Part shown: positions 26,864 to 34,191 of the stretch, one piece after another
Position numbering within the stretch: the first letter of the stretch is position 1
How the letters are laid out: each line of letters begins with the position of its first letter
Source: an uncultured Sphingorhabdus sp.
GTDB taxonomy: Bacteria > Pseudomonadota > Alphaproteobacteria > Sphingomonadales > Sphingomonadaceae
Length of the DNA stretch: 64,000 bases
Direction of reading: 5' to 3'
Assembly (NCBI GenBank): GCA_947501885.1
Contig: CANMXN010000001.1
Location: 62,001-126,000, forward strand
Notes under the pieces: generated by a model
Database searches by the model: none
What the model saw: the letters and a program-made list of their open reading frames with translations, nothing else
What the model was told of the DNA's origin: nothing
Position numbers and translations under genes: made by a program

Positions 26864-27232
26864 ATGTTGCAATGGGACGTTGGTGTTGCTCCTCGAGCAA
26901 AGCGGCTCAGAAAAGAGATGACGATGCCAGAGAATATGCTTTGGAAATGTCTTAAGGGCAGTCCCAGTGGAATTAAGTTTCGCAGACAGCATCCATCTGG
27001 ACCTTATATTGCTGATTTTTATTGTCACCAAGCCAGATTGATTGTTGAAGTTGACGGAATAGCGCATGATTTGGGTGATAATCCAGCAAGAGATGCAAAG
27101 CGAGATGCATGGTTTACAGAACGAAATATAGAAGTGATAAGAGTGAAAGCAGCGGATATTTTGAAAGATTCCATGAATATAGGTCAATCAATTATAGACT
27201 ATGCCAAAGATAAGATAGCTAAGGAAAAATAA
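26864..27232 (+). CDS. DUF559 (Vsr/PD-(D/E)XK-like) endonuclease-domain protein
   Basis: 122 residues. The N-terminus RAKRLRKEMTMPENMLWKCLKG, the central GIKFRRQHPSGPYIADFYCHQARLI followed by VEVDGIAHD, and the end RDAWFTERNIEVIRVKAADIL are the DUF559 family. The candidate catalytic residues are E23, D51, E62, D64 and H68, which fit a Vsr-like nuclease fold; activity is unproven. The gene is inside the pnt operon: its stop overlaps the pntAB start (TAATG), and its last codons supply the pntAB ribosome site (AAGGA). An inverted pair of palindromic repeats lies directly upstream. An insertion origin is likely. Confidence 0.9.
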   Translation: MLQWDVGVAPRAKRLRKEMTMPENMLWKCLKGSPSGIKFRRQHPSGPYIADFYCHQARLIVEVDGIAHDLGDNPARDAKRDAWFTERNIEVIRVKAADILKDSMNIGQSIIDYAKDKIAKEK

Positions 27233-27516
27233 TGGACTTTATATCAATATTATCAATTTTTGTGATGGCCTGTTTCGTTGGTTATTATGTGGTTTGGTCC
27301 GTAACGCCAGCGCTCCATACGCCGCTCATGGCGGTGACCAATGCGATTAGCTCTGTTATCATTGTGGGCGCATTAATTGCGGCCGCAGCAGCGGGTAGTC
27401 CAACAGCCAAATGGCTAGGCCTTATTGGTGTTGTCCTTGCGAGTGTGAATATTTTTGGTGGTTTTGCTGTCACAGAACGTATGCTGGCCATGTATAAGAA
27501 GAAGGAGAAGAAATAA
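27232..27516 (+). CDS. pntAB: NAD(P) transhydrogenase subunit alpha, part 2 (membrane)
   Basis: 94 residues with three hydrophobic segments: about 5-20 (ILSIFVMACFVGYYVVW), 35-55 and 59-82. The conserved GYYVVWSVTPALHTPLMAVTNAISSVIIVGAL and GLIGVVLASVNIFGGFAVTERMLAMY mark the first part of the proton channel of transhydrogenase. It starts inside the stop of the DUF559 gene and ends inside the start of pntB (TAATG), so it is tightly coupled on both sides. Confidence 0.95.
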   Translation: MDFISILSIFVMACFVGYYVVWSVTPALHTPLMAVTNAISSVIIVGALIAAAAAGSPTAKWLGLIGVVLASVNIFGGFAVTERMLAMYKKKEKK

Positions 27517-29051
27517 TGCGCTTTTCCTCTGTTATTAATAAGTTTTCGGCCATGTCGCTATTAACAAAATTGCTATTATTCGTTGCTGTTTTACTAGGTT
27601 CCGCTTTGGTGCCTGCTTATGCAGCGAGCGGTGGTGAAACATCGGTGAATCCCTATGTGGCTGTGGCCTACCTGATATCAGGTATTTTGTTTATATTGGC
27701 ATTGCGCGGATTATCATCCCCAGAAACGAGCCGCGCTGGTAATCGCTATGGTATGATCGGCATGCTCATCGCGGTGGTTACGACGCTAATCACTCATGAT
27801 GTAGCGAGTCTTCCTGAAATATTAGCCGCAATTGCTATTGGCGGTGTGATTGGTTTTGTCACAGCGCGTAAGATTGCGATGACGGATATGCCGCAATTGG
27901 TTGCTGCATTCCACTCATTGGTGGGTATGGCTGCTGTATTAGTGGCCTTGGCAGCATGGCTAAACCCTGAGGCTTTTGACATTACAGATGCTGCTGGTCA
28001 GATATTTATGGTTAGCCGTATTGAGATGGGACTTGGCGTAGCTATCGGTGCGATTACATTTAGTGGTAGCGTTATCGCTTTCCTTAAACTGAACGGTAAT
28101 ATGTCAGGTGCGCCGATTATGCTTCCTGGACGCCATTTGATCAATCTGGGTGTGTTGGGTGCGATTATCTTTATGGTAGCAGCCTATGCAGTATCTGGCG
28201 CTGGTGGTGCTGGTGAAGGGCAATTATTCATCTGGATTACTGTTGCTGCTTTTATCATAGGTTTCTTGCTCATCATTCCAATTGGCGGTGCGGATATGCC
28301 CGTTGTCGTATCGATGCTCAATAGCTATTCGGGTTGGGCTGCGGCCGCCATGGGCTTTACGCTTGGCAATACAGCCATGATTATTACAGGGGCTTTGGTG
28401 GGGTCTTCGGGAGCTATTCTATCTTACATTATGTGTAAGGCTATGAATCGTAGCTTTATCAGCGTGATAGCTGGCGGTTTTGGTGCAGATGATGGGGGAG
28501 CAGAGAAGGGCGAGAAGATTGATCGTCCTTGGAAGCGTGGAAGCGCCGAAGATGCAGCTTATATGATGAAACAAGCTGAGAATATCATCATAGTTCCTGG
28601 CTATGGTATGGCTGTGGCGCAAGCGCAGCATGTGTTGCGTGAGATGTGTGAAGCCCTGAAAGAAGAAGGCGTGGGCATTAAATTTGCCATTCACCCTGTT
28701 GCGGGCCGTATGCCAGGGCATATGAATGTTTTGCTTGCTGAAGCCAATGTCCCTTATGATGAAGTATTTGAACTTGAAGATATTAACAGCGAGTTTTCTC
28801 AAGCGGATGTAGCCTTTATCATTGGTGCGAATGATGTTGTAAATCCTGCTGCTAAGACAGATAAAGGTTCGCCAATATATGGTATGCCTGTTTTTGATGT
28901 TGATAAGGCCAAGCAGATATTTTTTATCAAGCGTTCTATGGGTGGTGTCGGCTATGCAGGCGTTGATAATGAGGTCTTCTATATGGATCAAACCATGATG
29001 CTTCTCTCTGATGCTAAAAAAATGTGCGAAGAGATTACCAAAGCGCTTTGA
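27516..29051 (+). CDS. pntB: NAD(P) transhydrogenase subunit beta
   Basis: 511 residues, about 45 more than E. coli PntB. The extra part is N-terminal: MRFSSVINKFSAMSLLTKLL then LFVAVLLGSALVPAYAASGG, which looks like a signal peptide with an AYA cleavage site. The usual PntB start corresponds to NPYVAVAYLISGILFILALRGLSSPETSRAGN. Several transmembrane helices follow, and then the NADP-binding domain with VPGYGMAVAQAQHVLREM and KFAIHPVAGRMPGHMNVLLAEANVPYDEVFELEDIN. It completes the proton-pumping complex. It ends the operon. Confidence 0.96.
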   Translation: MRFSSVINKFSAMSLLTKLLLFVAVLLGSALVPAYAASGGETSVNPYVAVAYLISGILFILALRGLSSPETSRAGNRYGMIGMLIAVVTTLITHDVASLPEILAAIAIGGVIGFVTARKIAMTDMPQLVAAFHSLVGMAAVLVALAAWLNPEAFDITDAAGQIFMVSRIEMGLGVAIGAITFSGSVIAFLKLNGNMSGAPIMLPGRHLINLGVLGAIIFMVAAYAVSGAGGAGEGQLFIWITVAAFIIGFLLIIPIGGADMPVVVSMLNSYSGWAAAAMGFTLGNTAMIITGALVGSSGAILSYIMCKAMNRSFISVIAGGFGADDGGAEKGEKIDRPWKRGSAEDAAYMMKQAENIIIVPGYGMAVAQAQHVLREMCEALKEEGVGIKFAIHPVAGRMPGHMNVLLAEANVPYDEVFELEDINSEFSQADVAFIIGANDVVNPAAKTDKGSPIYGMPVFDVDKAKQIFFIKRSMGGVGYAGVDNEVFYMDQTMMLLSDAKKMCEEITKAL

Positions 29052-29140
29052 TAGTGGCTATATCTAATTAGAATTTATGATTCATCTTCTATCAAGATGA
29101 GAGCGATTATAGAAATGTCTCTATATAATCAGGGGATGAC

Positions 29141-29839
29141 ATGCAAAAAATTGGTTTAATTGGCGGAATGAGCTGGACGTCTACCGAGCTTTATTATCGT
29201 TATATCAACAAAAAAATACAGCGAGAGATGGGCGGTATGTGTAGTGCACCTATCTTACTGGAAAGCCATAACTTTTGTGACCTATCGCGTGCGCAAAGTG
29301 AAGAGGAGTGGGAGCGTATATATAAACAGCTCTCTCTTTCTGCCAAAAGGTTGGAACGGGCAGGGGCCAGAGCTATTGCCATCTGCGCCAATAGCATGCA
29401 CCACGTTGCGGATCGCATTGCAGAAGATATTGATGCCCCACTTATTCACATTGCTGATGTTGTGGGAGACCGATTAAAACAAGATGGCATCGCAAAGGCC
29501 GCACTTATGGGGACACGAAATGTTACCACCGAAAATTGGTATCGCCAGCGTTTGGTGAAAAAAGGTATATCCTTATTACCCGCCGATAGCGATCGTGCTA
29601 CCGAAGTCGACCGTATCATCTATGATGAATTGATGATTGGCAAAGTTCGTCGAGATTCTGAACGTACGCTCAAAACATTTATTACCAATATCGATAAACA
29701 AAATGTCGAAGCTATTATTTTGGGCTGCACAGAATTAAATATGGTGGTTGATACAAAGGCCAATATTTTGCCTATTTATGATAGTATGGAAATCCACAGT
29801 GATGCGATTGTTAGCCTTATTTTATCGGATACTAAGTGA
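29141..29839 (+). CDS. Aspartate/glutamate racemase family protein
   Basis: 232 residues. The family start KIGLIGGMSWTSTELYYRYIN is present. The two catalytic cysteines are C82 in AICANSMHHVA and C196 in IILGCTELN, both intact, so a two-base racemase mechanism is possible. The aspartate racemase (YgeA/RacD-type) branch is favoured by the GGMSW motif. It would make D-aspartate or D-glutamate in the cytoplasm. It is a single gene with GGGGATGACATG start context. Confidence 0.88.
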   Translation: MQKIGLIGGMSWTSTELYYRYINKKIQREMGGMCSAPILLESHNFCDLSRAQSEEEWERIYKQLSLSAKRLERAGARAIAICANSMHHVADRIAEDIDAPLIHIADVVGDRLKQDGIAKAALMGTRNVTTENWYRQRLVKKGISLLPADSDRATEVDRIIYDELMIGKVRRDSERTLKTFITNIDKQNVEAIILGCTELNMVVDTKANILPIYDSMEIHSDAIVSLILSDTK

Positions 29840-29929
29840 CGGATATATAAGATATTGATAATGTTAAATAAATAATGGTTGCAAATTGAAATCACTTCTT
29901 ACATTCTACTACTAAGGAGTGAAACAATC

Positions 29930-31159
29930 ATGAAATATATCGTCAGCGCTGCCTTGATCAGCGGTTTAGTTTTGAGCGCGACCAGCGCTTATGCGAAAAC
30001 TATAAATGTGGCCCCAGGTCCAAATGCCCAAGAAGAACTTCAAGAAGCATTAATCCTAGCCGAAAAAGGCGATGTGGTTGAACTGGCTGCTGGTAAATAT
30101 GTCTTAACCGATGGTCTTTCTTTAGATGTTGATGGGGTAACCATCAAAGGGCAAGGTGATGATAAATCTATATTAGATTTCAGCAATCAACAAGCATCTG
30201 GTGATGGTTTATTGGTGACATCGGATGACGTTTTTTTAACGGGTTTTGCTGTTGAAAATAGCAAAGGTGATGGCATTAAAGCTAAAGGTGCAGACCAGAT
30301 TATCTTTTCTAAAATCAGGGTGGAATGGACAGCTGGTCCCGATGAGAAAAACGGTGCTTATGGTATATATCCCGTGGAGAGCAAAAATGTGCTGGTTGAT
30401 AGTGTCCAAGTCTATGGTGCATCAGATGCGGGTATCTATGTAGGACAATCGCAAAATATCATTGTTCGATATTCAATAGTGAAAAATAATGTGGCGGGAA
30501 TTGAAATAGAAAATAGCTATGGTGCCGATGTTTATTTTAATGTCGCAACCGAAAATACAGGTGGTATATTGGTATTTGATCTGCCTGATATTCCGCAACA
30601 AGGCGGCAAAGATGTGCGGGTCTTTAACAATTATGTTATCAATAATAATACCAAAAACTTTGCGCCTGAGGGCAATATAGTCGGAACGGTTCCAGCAGGA
30701 ACTGGCGTGATGGTAATGTCTAGCCGCAATGTTGAAGTATTTGAAAATATTTTAGACGATAATGCGACTTCCAACATATTGGTGGTGGGTTACCCTAATC
30801 AAACCAAAGATAAAAATTATAATCCAAGACCGATTGATGTTCGGATATTTAGCAATCGCCATGGCAATGCGGGTTATAAAGGCGATTTCCCAGGTAGTGA
30901 TGCATTGGCGCAAGCACTTGGCGGTTCGCTTCCCCCAATCCTTTATGATGGTACGGGAGAGAATATTCAAATTAGTGATAATGTGCCTGCTATAACGCTT
31001 AATATTTCAGAGGCTGGTAGACCATTAACAGAAGCAATGCCATCCCCATTTGCTAGTGATAGTGAATTTGAAGGACAGAAGTTGAAAGCCATCATCATGC
31101 CAACACAAATGGAGGATAAGGTGGCTTCAACATTGAGCTTGAAAGAAAAAGCACAATAA
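29930..31159 (+). CDS. Exported parallel beta-helix repeat protein (paired with diheme cytochrome)
   Basis: 409 residues from the ATG at 29930 (AAGGAG ribosome site). The signal peptide ends in SATSAYAKT. The body is a right-handed beta-helix with repeated short strands (VDGVTIKGQG, SDDVFLTGFAVENS, SKNVLVDSVQVYGASDAGIYVGQSQNIIVRYSIVKNN, SYGADVYFNVATENTGGILVF), of the NosD/pectate-lyase-like superfamily. I recall families TIGR03805 (this beta-helix type) and TIGR03806 (the downstream cytochrome type) as regular neighbours. The substrate is unknown. Its stop overlaps the start of the cytochrome gene (TAATG), so they work together. Confidence 0.85.
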   Translation: MKYIVSAALISGLVLSATSAYAKTINVAPGPNAQEELQEALILAEKGDVVELAAGKYVLTDGLSLDVDGVTIKGQGDDKSILDFSNQQASGDGLLVTSDDVFLTGFAVENSKGDGIKAKGADQIIFSKIRVEWTAGPDEKNGAYGIYPVESKNVLVDSVQVYGASDAGIYVGQSQNIIVRYSIVKNNVAGIEIENSYGADVYFNVATENTGGILVFDLPDIPQQGGKDVRVFNNYVINNNTKNFAPEGNIVGTVPAGTGVMVMSSRNVEVFENILDDNATSNILVVGYPNQTKDKNYNPRPIDVRIFSNRHGNAGYKGDFPGSDALAQALGGSLPPILYDGTGENIQISDNVPAITLNISEAGRPLTEAMPSPFASDSEFEGQKLKAIIMPTQMEDKVASTLSLKEKAQ

Positions 31160-32181
31160 TGTTGGAGCGATTTTCCGCGATAATGATAATAGGGTCATTA
31201 TTGATAGGCGCGGTGGAGTTATCCCGAACAGCCGATGATAAAATAACATCAGAAGCTTTTCCTCGCACCTTATCGGAATTTGGTTTTTTTGAGAATGGCA
31301 ATGGCTTAAAACCTAATGACCAACTGATCTCTTATGATCTAAAGTCACCCTTATTTTCAGATTATTCCGAAAAACTGCGTTATATCTATATTGCCGATGG
31401 AAAGTTTGCTCGCGCTAATGGTGATGGCTTGATAGACTTTCCAGTGGGAAGTGCGATTATCAAAACTTTTGCATATCCGCAAAATGGCAACATGAAATTA
31501 ATTGAAACGCGCGTATTATTGCGCCGAGAAGAGGAATGGGTTGCCCTTCCTTATGTTTGGAATGATACGCAGGATGAGGCGGTACTTAAACTAGCGGGTA
31601 AAAGGCTCAAAACACACTATGTTGATGATGGAGGTAAAACGCACAATATTAATTATGCTGTTCCTAATAAAAATCAATGTAAAGAATGTCATGGCTTGAA
31701 TAATGTGGTTACGCCCATTGGCCCGAAAATCCGTAACTTAGCCCCCGAGAGTTTGGAACATCTGCTTTCTTCTGGTAAGTTAAAATTAGAAGGCAAAGAT
31801 ATTCACCCGAAATGGGATGATAGCCTCACCAGTGACTTGGATCGAGATGCGCGGGCGTATCTTGATATCAATTGCGCGCATTGCCATAATAGGCAGGGCT
31901 CTGCCAGCAACTCTGGTTTATTCTTAAATTATGAAGAGAGTGATCCAGTGGCTTATGGTATATATAAACGCCCTGTTGCTGCTGGGCGGGGCAGTGGGGG
32001 ACTGAAATTTTCAATTGATCCTGCTAAGCCAAATGAGTCAATCATAATCCATCGTATGAAGAGCGCTGAAGCAGGCGTTGCTATGCCACAAATTGGACGT
32101 TCTATTGTACATGATGAAGGCGTAGCTCTGATTAGCAATTGGATTGAGCAGATGGATGCCGATAAATATTCCGCCCAATAG
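31159..32181 (+). CDS. SO2930-family diheme c-type cytochrome
   Basis: 340 residues. An N-terminal hydrophobic export segment (about 5-20) has no clear cleavage site. The heme motifs are CKECH at 174-178 and CAHCH at 239-243. The family pattern FPRTLSEFGFF...LISYDLKSPLFSDYSEKLRYIYI, NKNQCKECHGLN...IGPKIRNL and DINCAHCHNRQG..S.SGLFLN is clear. It is presumably periplasmic and electron-carrying, partnered with the beta-helix protein encoded just upstream. The process served by this pair is, to my knowledge, undescribed. Confidence 0.85.
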   Translation: MLERFSAIMIIGSLLIGAVELSRTADDKITSEAFPRTLSEFGFFENGNGLKPNDQLISYDLKSPLFSDYSEKLRYIYIADGKFARANGDGLIDFPVGSAIIKTFAYPQNGNMKLIETRVLLRREEEWVALPYVWNDTQDEAVLKLAGKRLKTHYVDDGGKTHNINYAVPNKNQCKECHGLNNVVTPIGPKIRNLAPESLEHLLSSGKLKLEGKDIHPKWDDSLTSDLDRDARAYLDINCAHCHNRQGSASNSGLFLNYEESDPVAYGIYKRPVAAGRGSGGLKFSIDPAKPNESIIIHRMKSAEAGVAMPQIGRSIVHDEGVALISNWIEQMDADKYSAQ

Positions 32182-32243
32182 CCGAGATGAGGCTTAAAAT
32201 TTAAATGATACTGCCGTTCTGATTATTGTAATTGGAGGTGAAA

Positions 32244-32513
32244 ATGGCAATATCAACAAAGTTACATGGAAAATTATTGGTGCATCGCGGGCATTTGGAA
32301 TATTGTATGCGCCGCGATGATATAGAGACAATATATGCTGCCTATTGCCGCTTCAGAGATACTATTGTTGAGGTTGGCCATCATGACCATTGGAAGAAGA
32401 ACCCTGAAGATCTGCGCAAATATATGAACTTACTCAATGATTGTGAGAGTAAGATGCGAATATTTGGAGCAAAAATGACGGGAGTGGCACCTTCGCTAAG
32501 AATGGCGAGTTAG
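32244..32513 (+). CDS. Small uncharacterised protein
   Basis: 89 residues from the ATG at 32244, with TTGGAGGTG immediately upstream. It is predicted helical, soluble and rich in basic residues, His and Cys (three Cys, and GHHDHW near the middle). No family is recognised. It lies between the cytochrome gene and a convergent DUF2147 gene (1 base between stops). The strong ribosome site and intact frame support a real gene. Confidence 0.7.
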   Translation: MAISTKLHGKLLVHRGHLEYCMRRDDIETIYAAYCRFRDTIVEVGHHDHWKKNPEDLRKYMNLLNDCESKMRIFGAKMTGVAPSLRMAS

Positions 32514-32514
32514 T

Positions 32515-32940
32515 TTAATTGGCCGCAGTCCATTTTTGTGTTTGGCAGAAAATAGCGATACAACCCTTTACTACCAAACGGCCATTTTTGTCTTTGTATA
32601 ATACAGATTTATAGCTTTTTCCGCTCTTAGGGTCGTAAACACGGCCTTTCCATTTTTTTCCGTCCGCCTTGAAATCTGTTAGAAAGTTAAGGCCTAATAA
32701 TTTACGTGAACGCAGTTTTTCATTGGGGTTTTTAGTATCTCTCTGGTTGACACCATTAGGAGGTGGAATCAAAAACTTTGTAATCCGCCCACATAATGTT
32801 GCGCCGCAATTTCCTATTGTTACAATAGCATCTTTATCTTGAGTTTTCCATTTACCGCTAATTGATGCAGGCGCAGCAATCGCCGTTGTTGACACAGAAA
32901 GTGCAGATAAAGCAATGAGGTAGGAAATAGAATTACGCAT
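32515..32940 (-). CDS. DUF2147 family exported protein
   Basis: 141 residues from the ATG at 32940 (CGGAGT upstream). The signal peptide is MRNSISYLIALSALSVSTTAIAA. The mature domain SGKWKTQDKDAIVTIGNCGATLCGRI...LLGLNFLTDFKADGKKWKGRVYDPKSGKSYKSVLYK...LVVKGCIAIFCQTQKW is the compact beta DUF2147 fold. The four cysteines (GNCGATLC and GCIAIFC) can form two disulfides. It is periplasmic with unknown function. It is convergent with the small upstream gene. Confidence 0.88.
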   Translation of the reverse strand: MRNSISYLIALSALSVSTTAIAAPASISGKWKTQDKDAIVTIGNCGATLCGRITKFLIPPPNGVNQRDTKNPNEKLRSRKLLGLNFLTDFKADGKKWKGRVYDPKSGKSYKSVLYKDKNGRLVVKGCIAIFCQTQKWTAAN

Positions 32941-33121
32941 ATATATACTCCGAATAGACAAATGATTATTCGCTTGTTTCGTTATTACGGTTACATAATA
33001 TATCCGAGGAAACTAAGATAGGGTAATTATATATTCTTTACATTATATAGTGCCTTTTCTTAATCTTCTAATATTGATTTATAGGGTTTTTATTCGCCAT
33101 TAGCCCTGCTATCGCGTGATT

Positions 33122-33751
33122 ATGAATGATGTGATTTTATATGATTATTGGCGTAGTTCTGCTGCTTATCGCGTTCGTATCGCGCTTAATTTAAAAAATA
33201 TTAGCTATCAATCCACTGTGATTGACATTGCGGCGGGTGATCAAAAATCAACCGATTATATATCGAAAAATCCGCAAGGCTTGGTGCCTATGCTTTCCAT
33301 TGATGGGCATAATTTAACGCAATCAATGGCGATCATTGAGTATTTGGATAGGCGCGATAATGTTAATGCTTTTTATCCGACAGATCCTATTCAACGCGCA
33401 CATAGCATAGCGCAGGCGATGATTATTGCTTGTGATATTCATCCGCTCAATAATTTACGAATATTGAAATATTTGCGCGGTGAATTGCAGCAAGATGATC
33501 AAGGTGTAAAGGATTGGTATCATAAATGGATTGTCGATGGCTTTCAGGCATTAGAAAAAACTGCCCCTGAGGATGGGTTTTTCGGCGGGGTTAATCCTGA
33601 TATAGTTGATATCTGCCTCGTTCCACAAATGTATAATGCACGAAGGTTTGATACGCCTTTGGGTGATTTCCCAAAGTTAGTGGCTCTTGATGCACGCTGC
33701 AATGGGCTTGATGCTTTTCAAAAAGCTATCCCAGAGAATGTTAAGTCCTAA
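33122..33751 (+). CDS. maiA: Maleylacetoacetate isomerase (zeta-class GST)
   Basis: 209 residues from the ATG at 33122. The zeta-class signature is LYDYWRSSAAYRVRIALNLK (catalytic serine in SSAAYR), with the glutathione-site QGLVPML and QSMAIIEYLD. It isomerises maleylacetoacetate to fumarylacetoacetate in tyrosine breakdown, or acts on similar substrates with glutathione. No other tyrosine-degradation gene is adjacent, so the exact substrate is uncertain. A GFA-type gene follows after 32 bases. Confidence 0.9.
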   Translation: MNDVILYDYWRSSAAYRVRIALNLKNISYQSTVIDIAAGDQKSTDYISKNPQGLVPMLSIDGHNLTQSMAIIEYLDRRDNVNAFYPTDPIQRAHSIAQAMIIACDIHPLNNLRILKYLRGELQQDDQGVKDWYHKWIVDGFQALEKTAPEDGFFGGVNPDIVDICLVPQMYNARRFDTPLGDFPKLVALDARCNGLDAFQKAIPENVKS

Positions 33752-33783
33752 CTATTTGCTTTAGTATAATTAAAGGTATTCAT

Positions 33784-34188
33784 ATGCGTATTAAAGGCGG
33801 TTGTTATTGTGGTGCAGTGCGTTACGAAGCTGAGAATAAAATATTAATGAAAACGGAGTGCTTTTGTCGGCAATGTCGATATTTGACGGGTGGTAATTCA
33901 TTATTGGCTATGGCGGTACCAAGTGATGGCTTTACAATAACTGGGACAGTAAAAACCTATACTAACCCTAATATAGAAAATGCTGTTAACCGGGATTTCT
34001 GTCCAGAATGCGGAACACATTTATGGACAAGGGCATTAGGGTTTCCTCAAGGCATGATCTTAAAAGTAGGAACGCTGGACACGCCCGGTATTTTTGAAAA
34101 AGCAGAAAGCGCGAATTATGTGTGCGATGCCGAACCTTATCATCGCTTGCCAGATGATATGCCAATTTACCAGAAATGGATGAAATAG
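33784..34188 (+). CDS. GFA-family (CENP-V/GFA domain) zinc enzyme
   Basis: 134 residues. It has the zinc ligands of the family: GGCYCGAVRYE, ECFCRQCR and FCPECGTHLW. The fold is all-beta. Named after glutathione-dependent formaldehyde-activating enzyme, but most members have no proven reaction. It lies between maiA and a TonB receptor whose ATG is 3 bases after its stop, so it may be co-transcribed with both. Confidence 0.9.
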   Translation: MRIKGGCYCGAVRYEAENKILMKTECFCRQCRYLTGGNSLLAMAVPSDGFTITGTVKTYTNPNIENAVNRDFCPECGTHLWTRALGFPQGMILKVGTLDTPGIFEKAESANYVCDAEPYHRLPDDMPIYQKWMK

Positions 34189-34191
34189 TTT

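Noticed and set aside
26627-27187. 186-residue frame on the minus strand across the repeat pair and the DUF559 gene
   Set aside because: It lies antisense to a gene with clear family motifs, has no ribosome site, and reads through the palindromic repeats. It is a shadow.
28419-28991. 190-residue frame on the minus strand within pntB
   Set aside because: It is antisense to a highly conserved coding region with a canonical PntB sequence and has no start context or family resemblance.
29082-29100. Hairpin TCATCTT-N5-AAGATGA after pntB as terminator
   Set aside because: Only a 7-bp AT-rich stem with no following T-run. Too weak to call.
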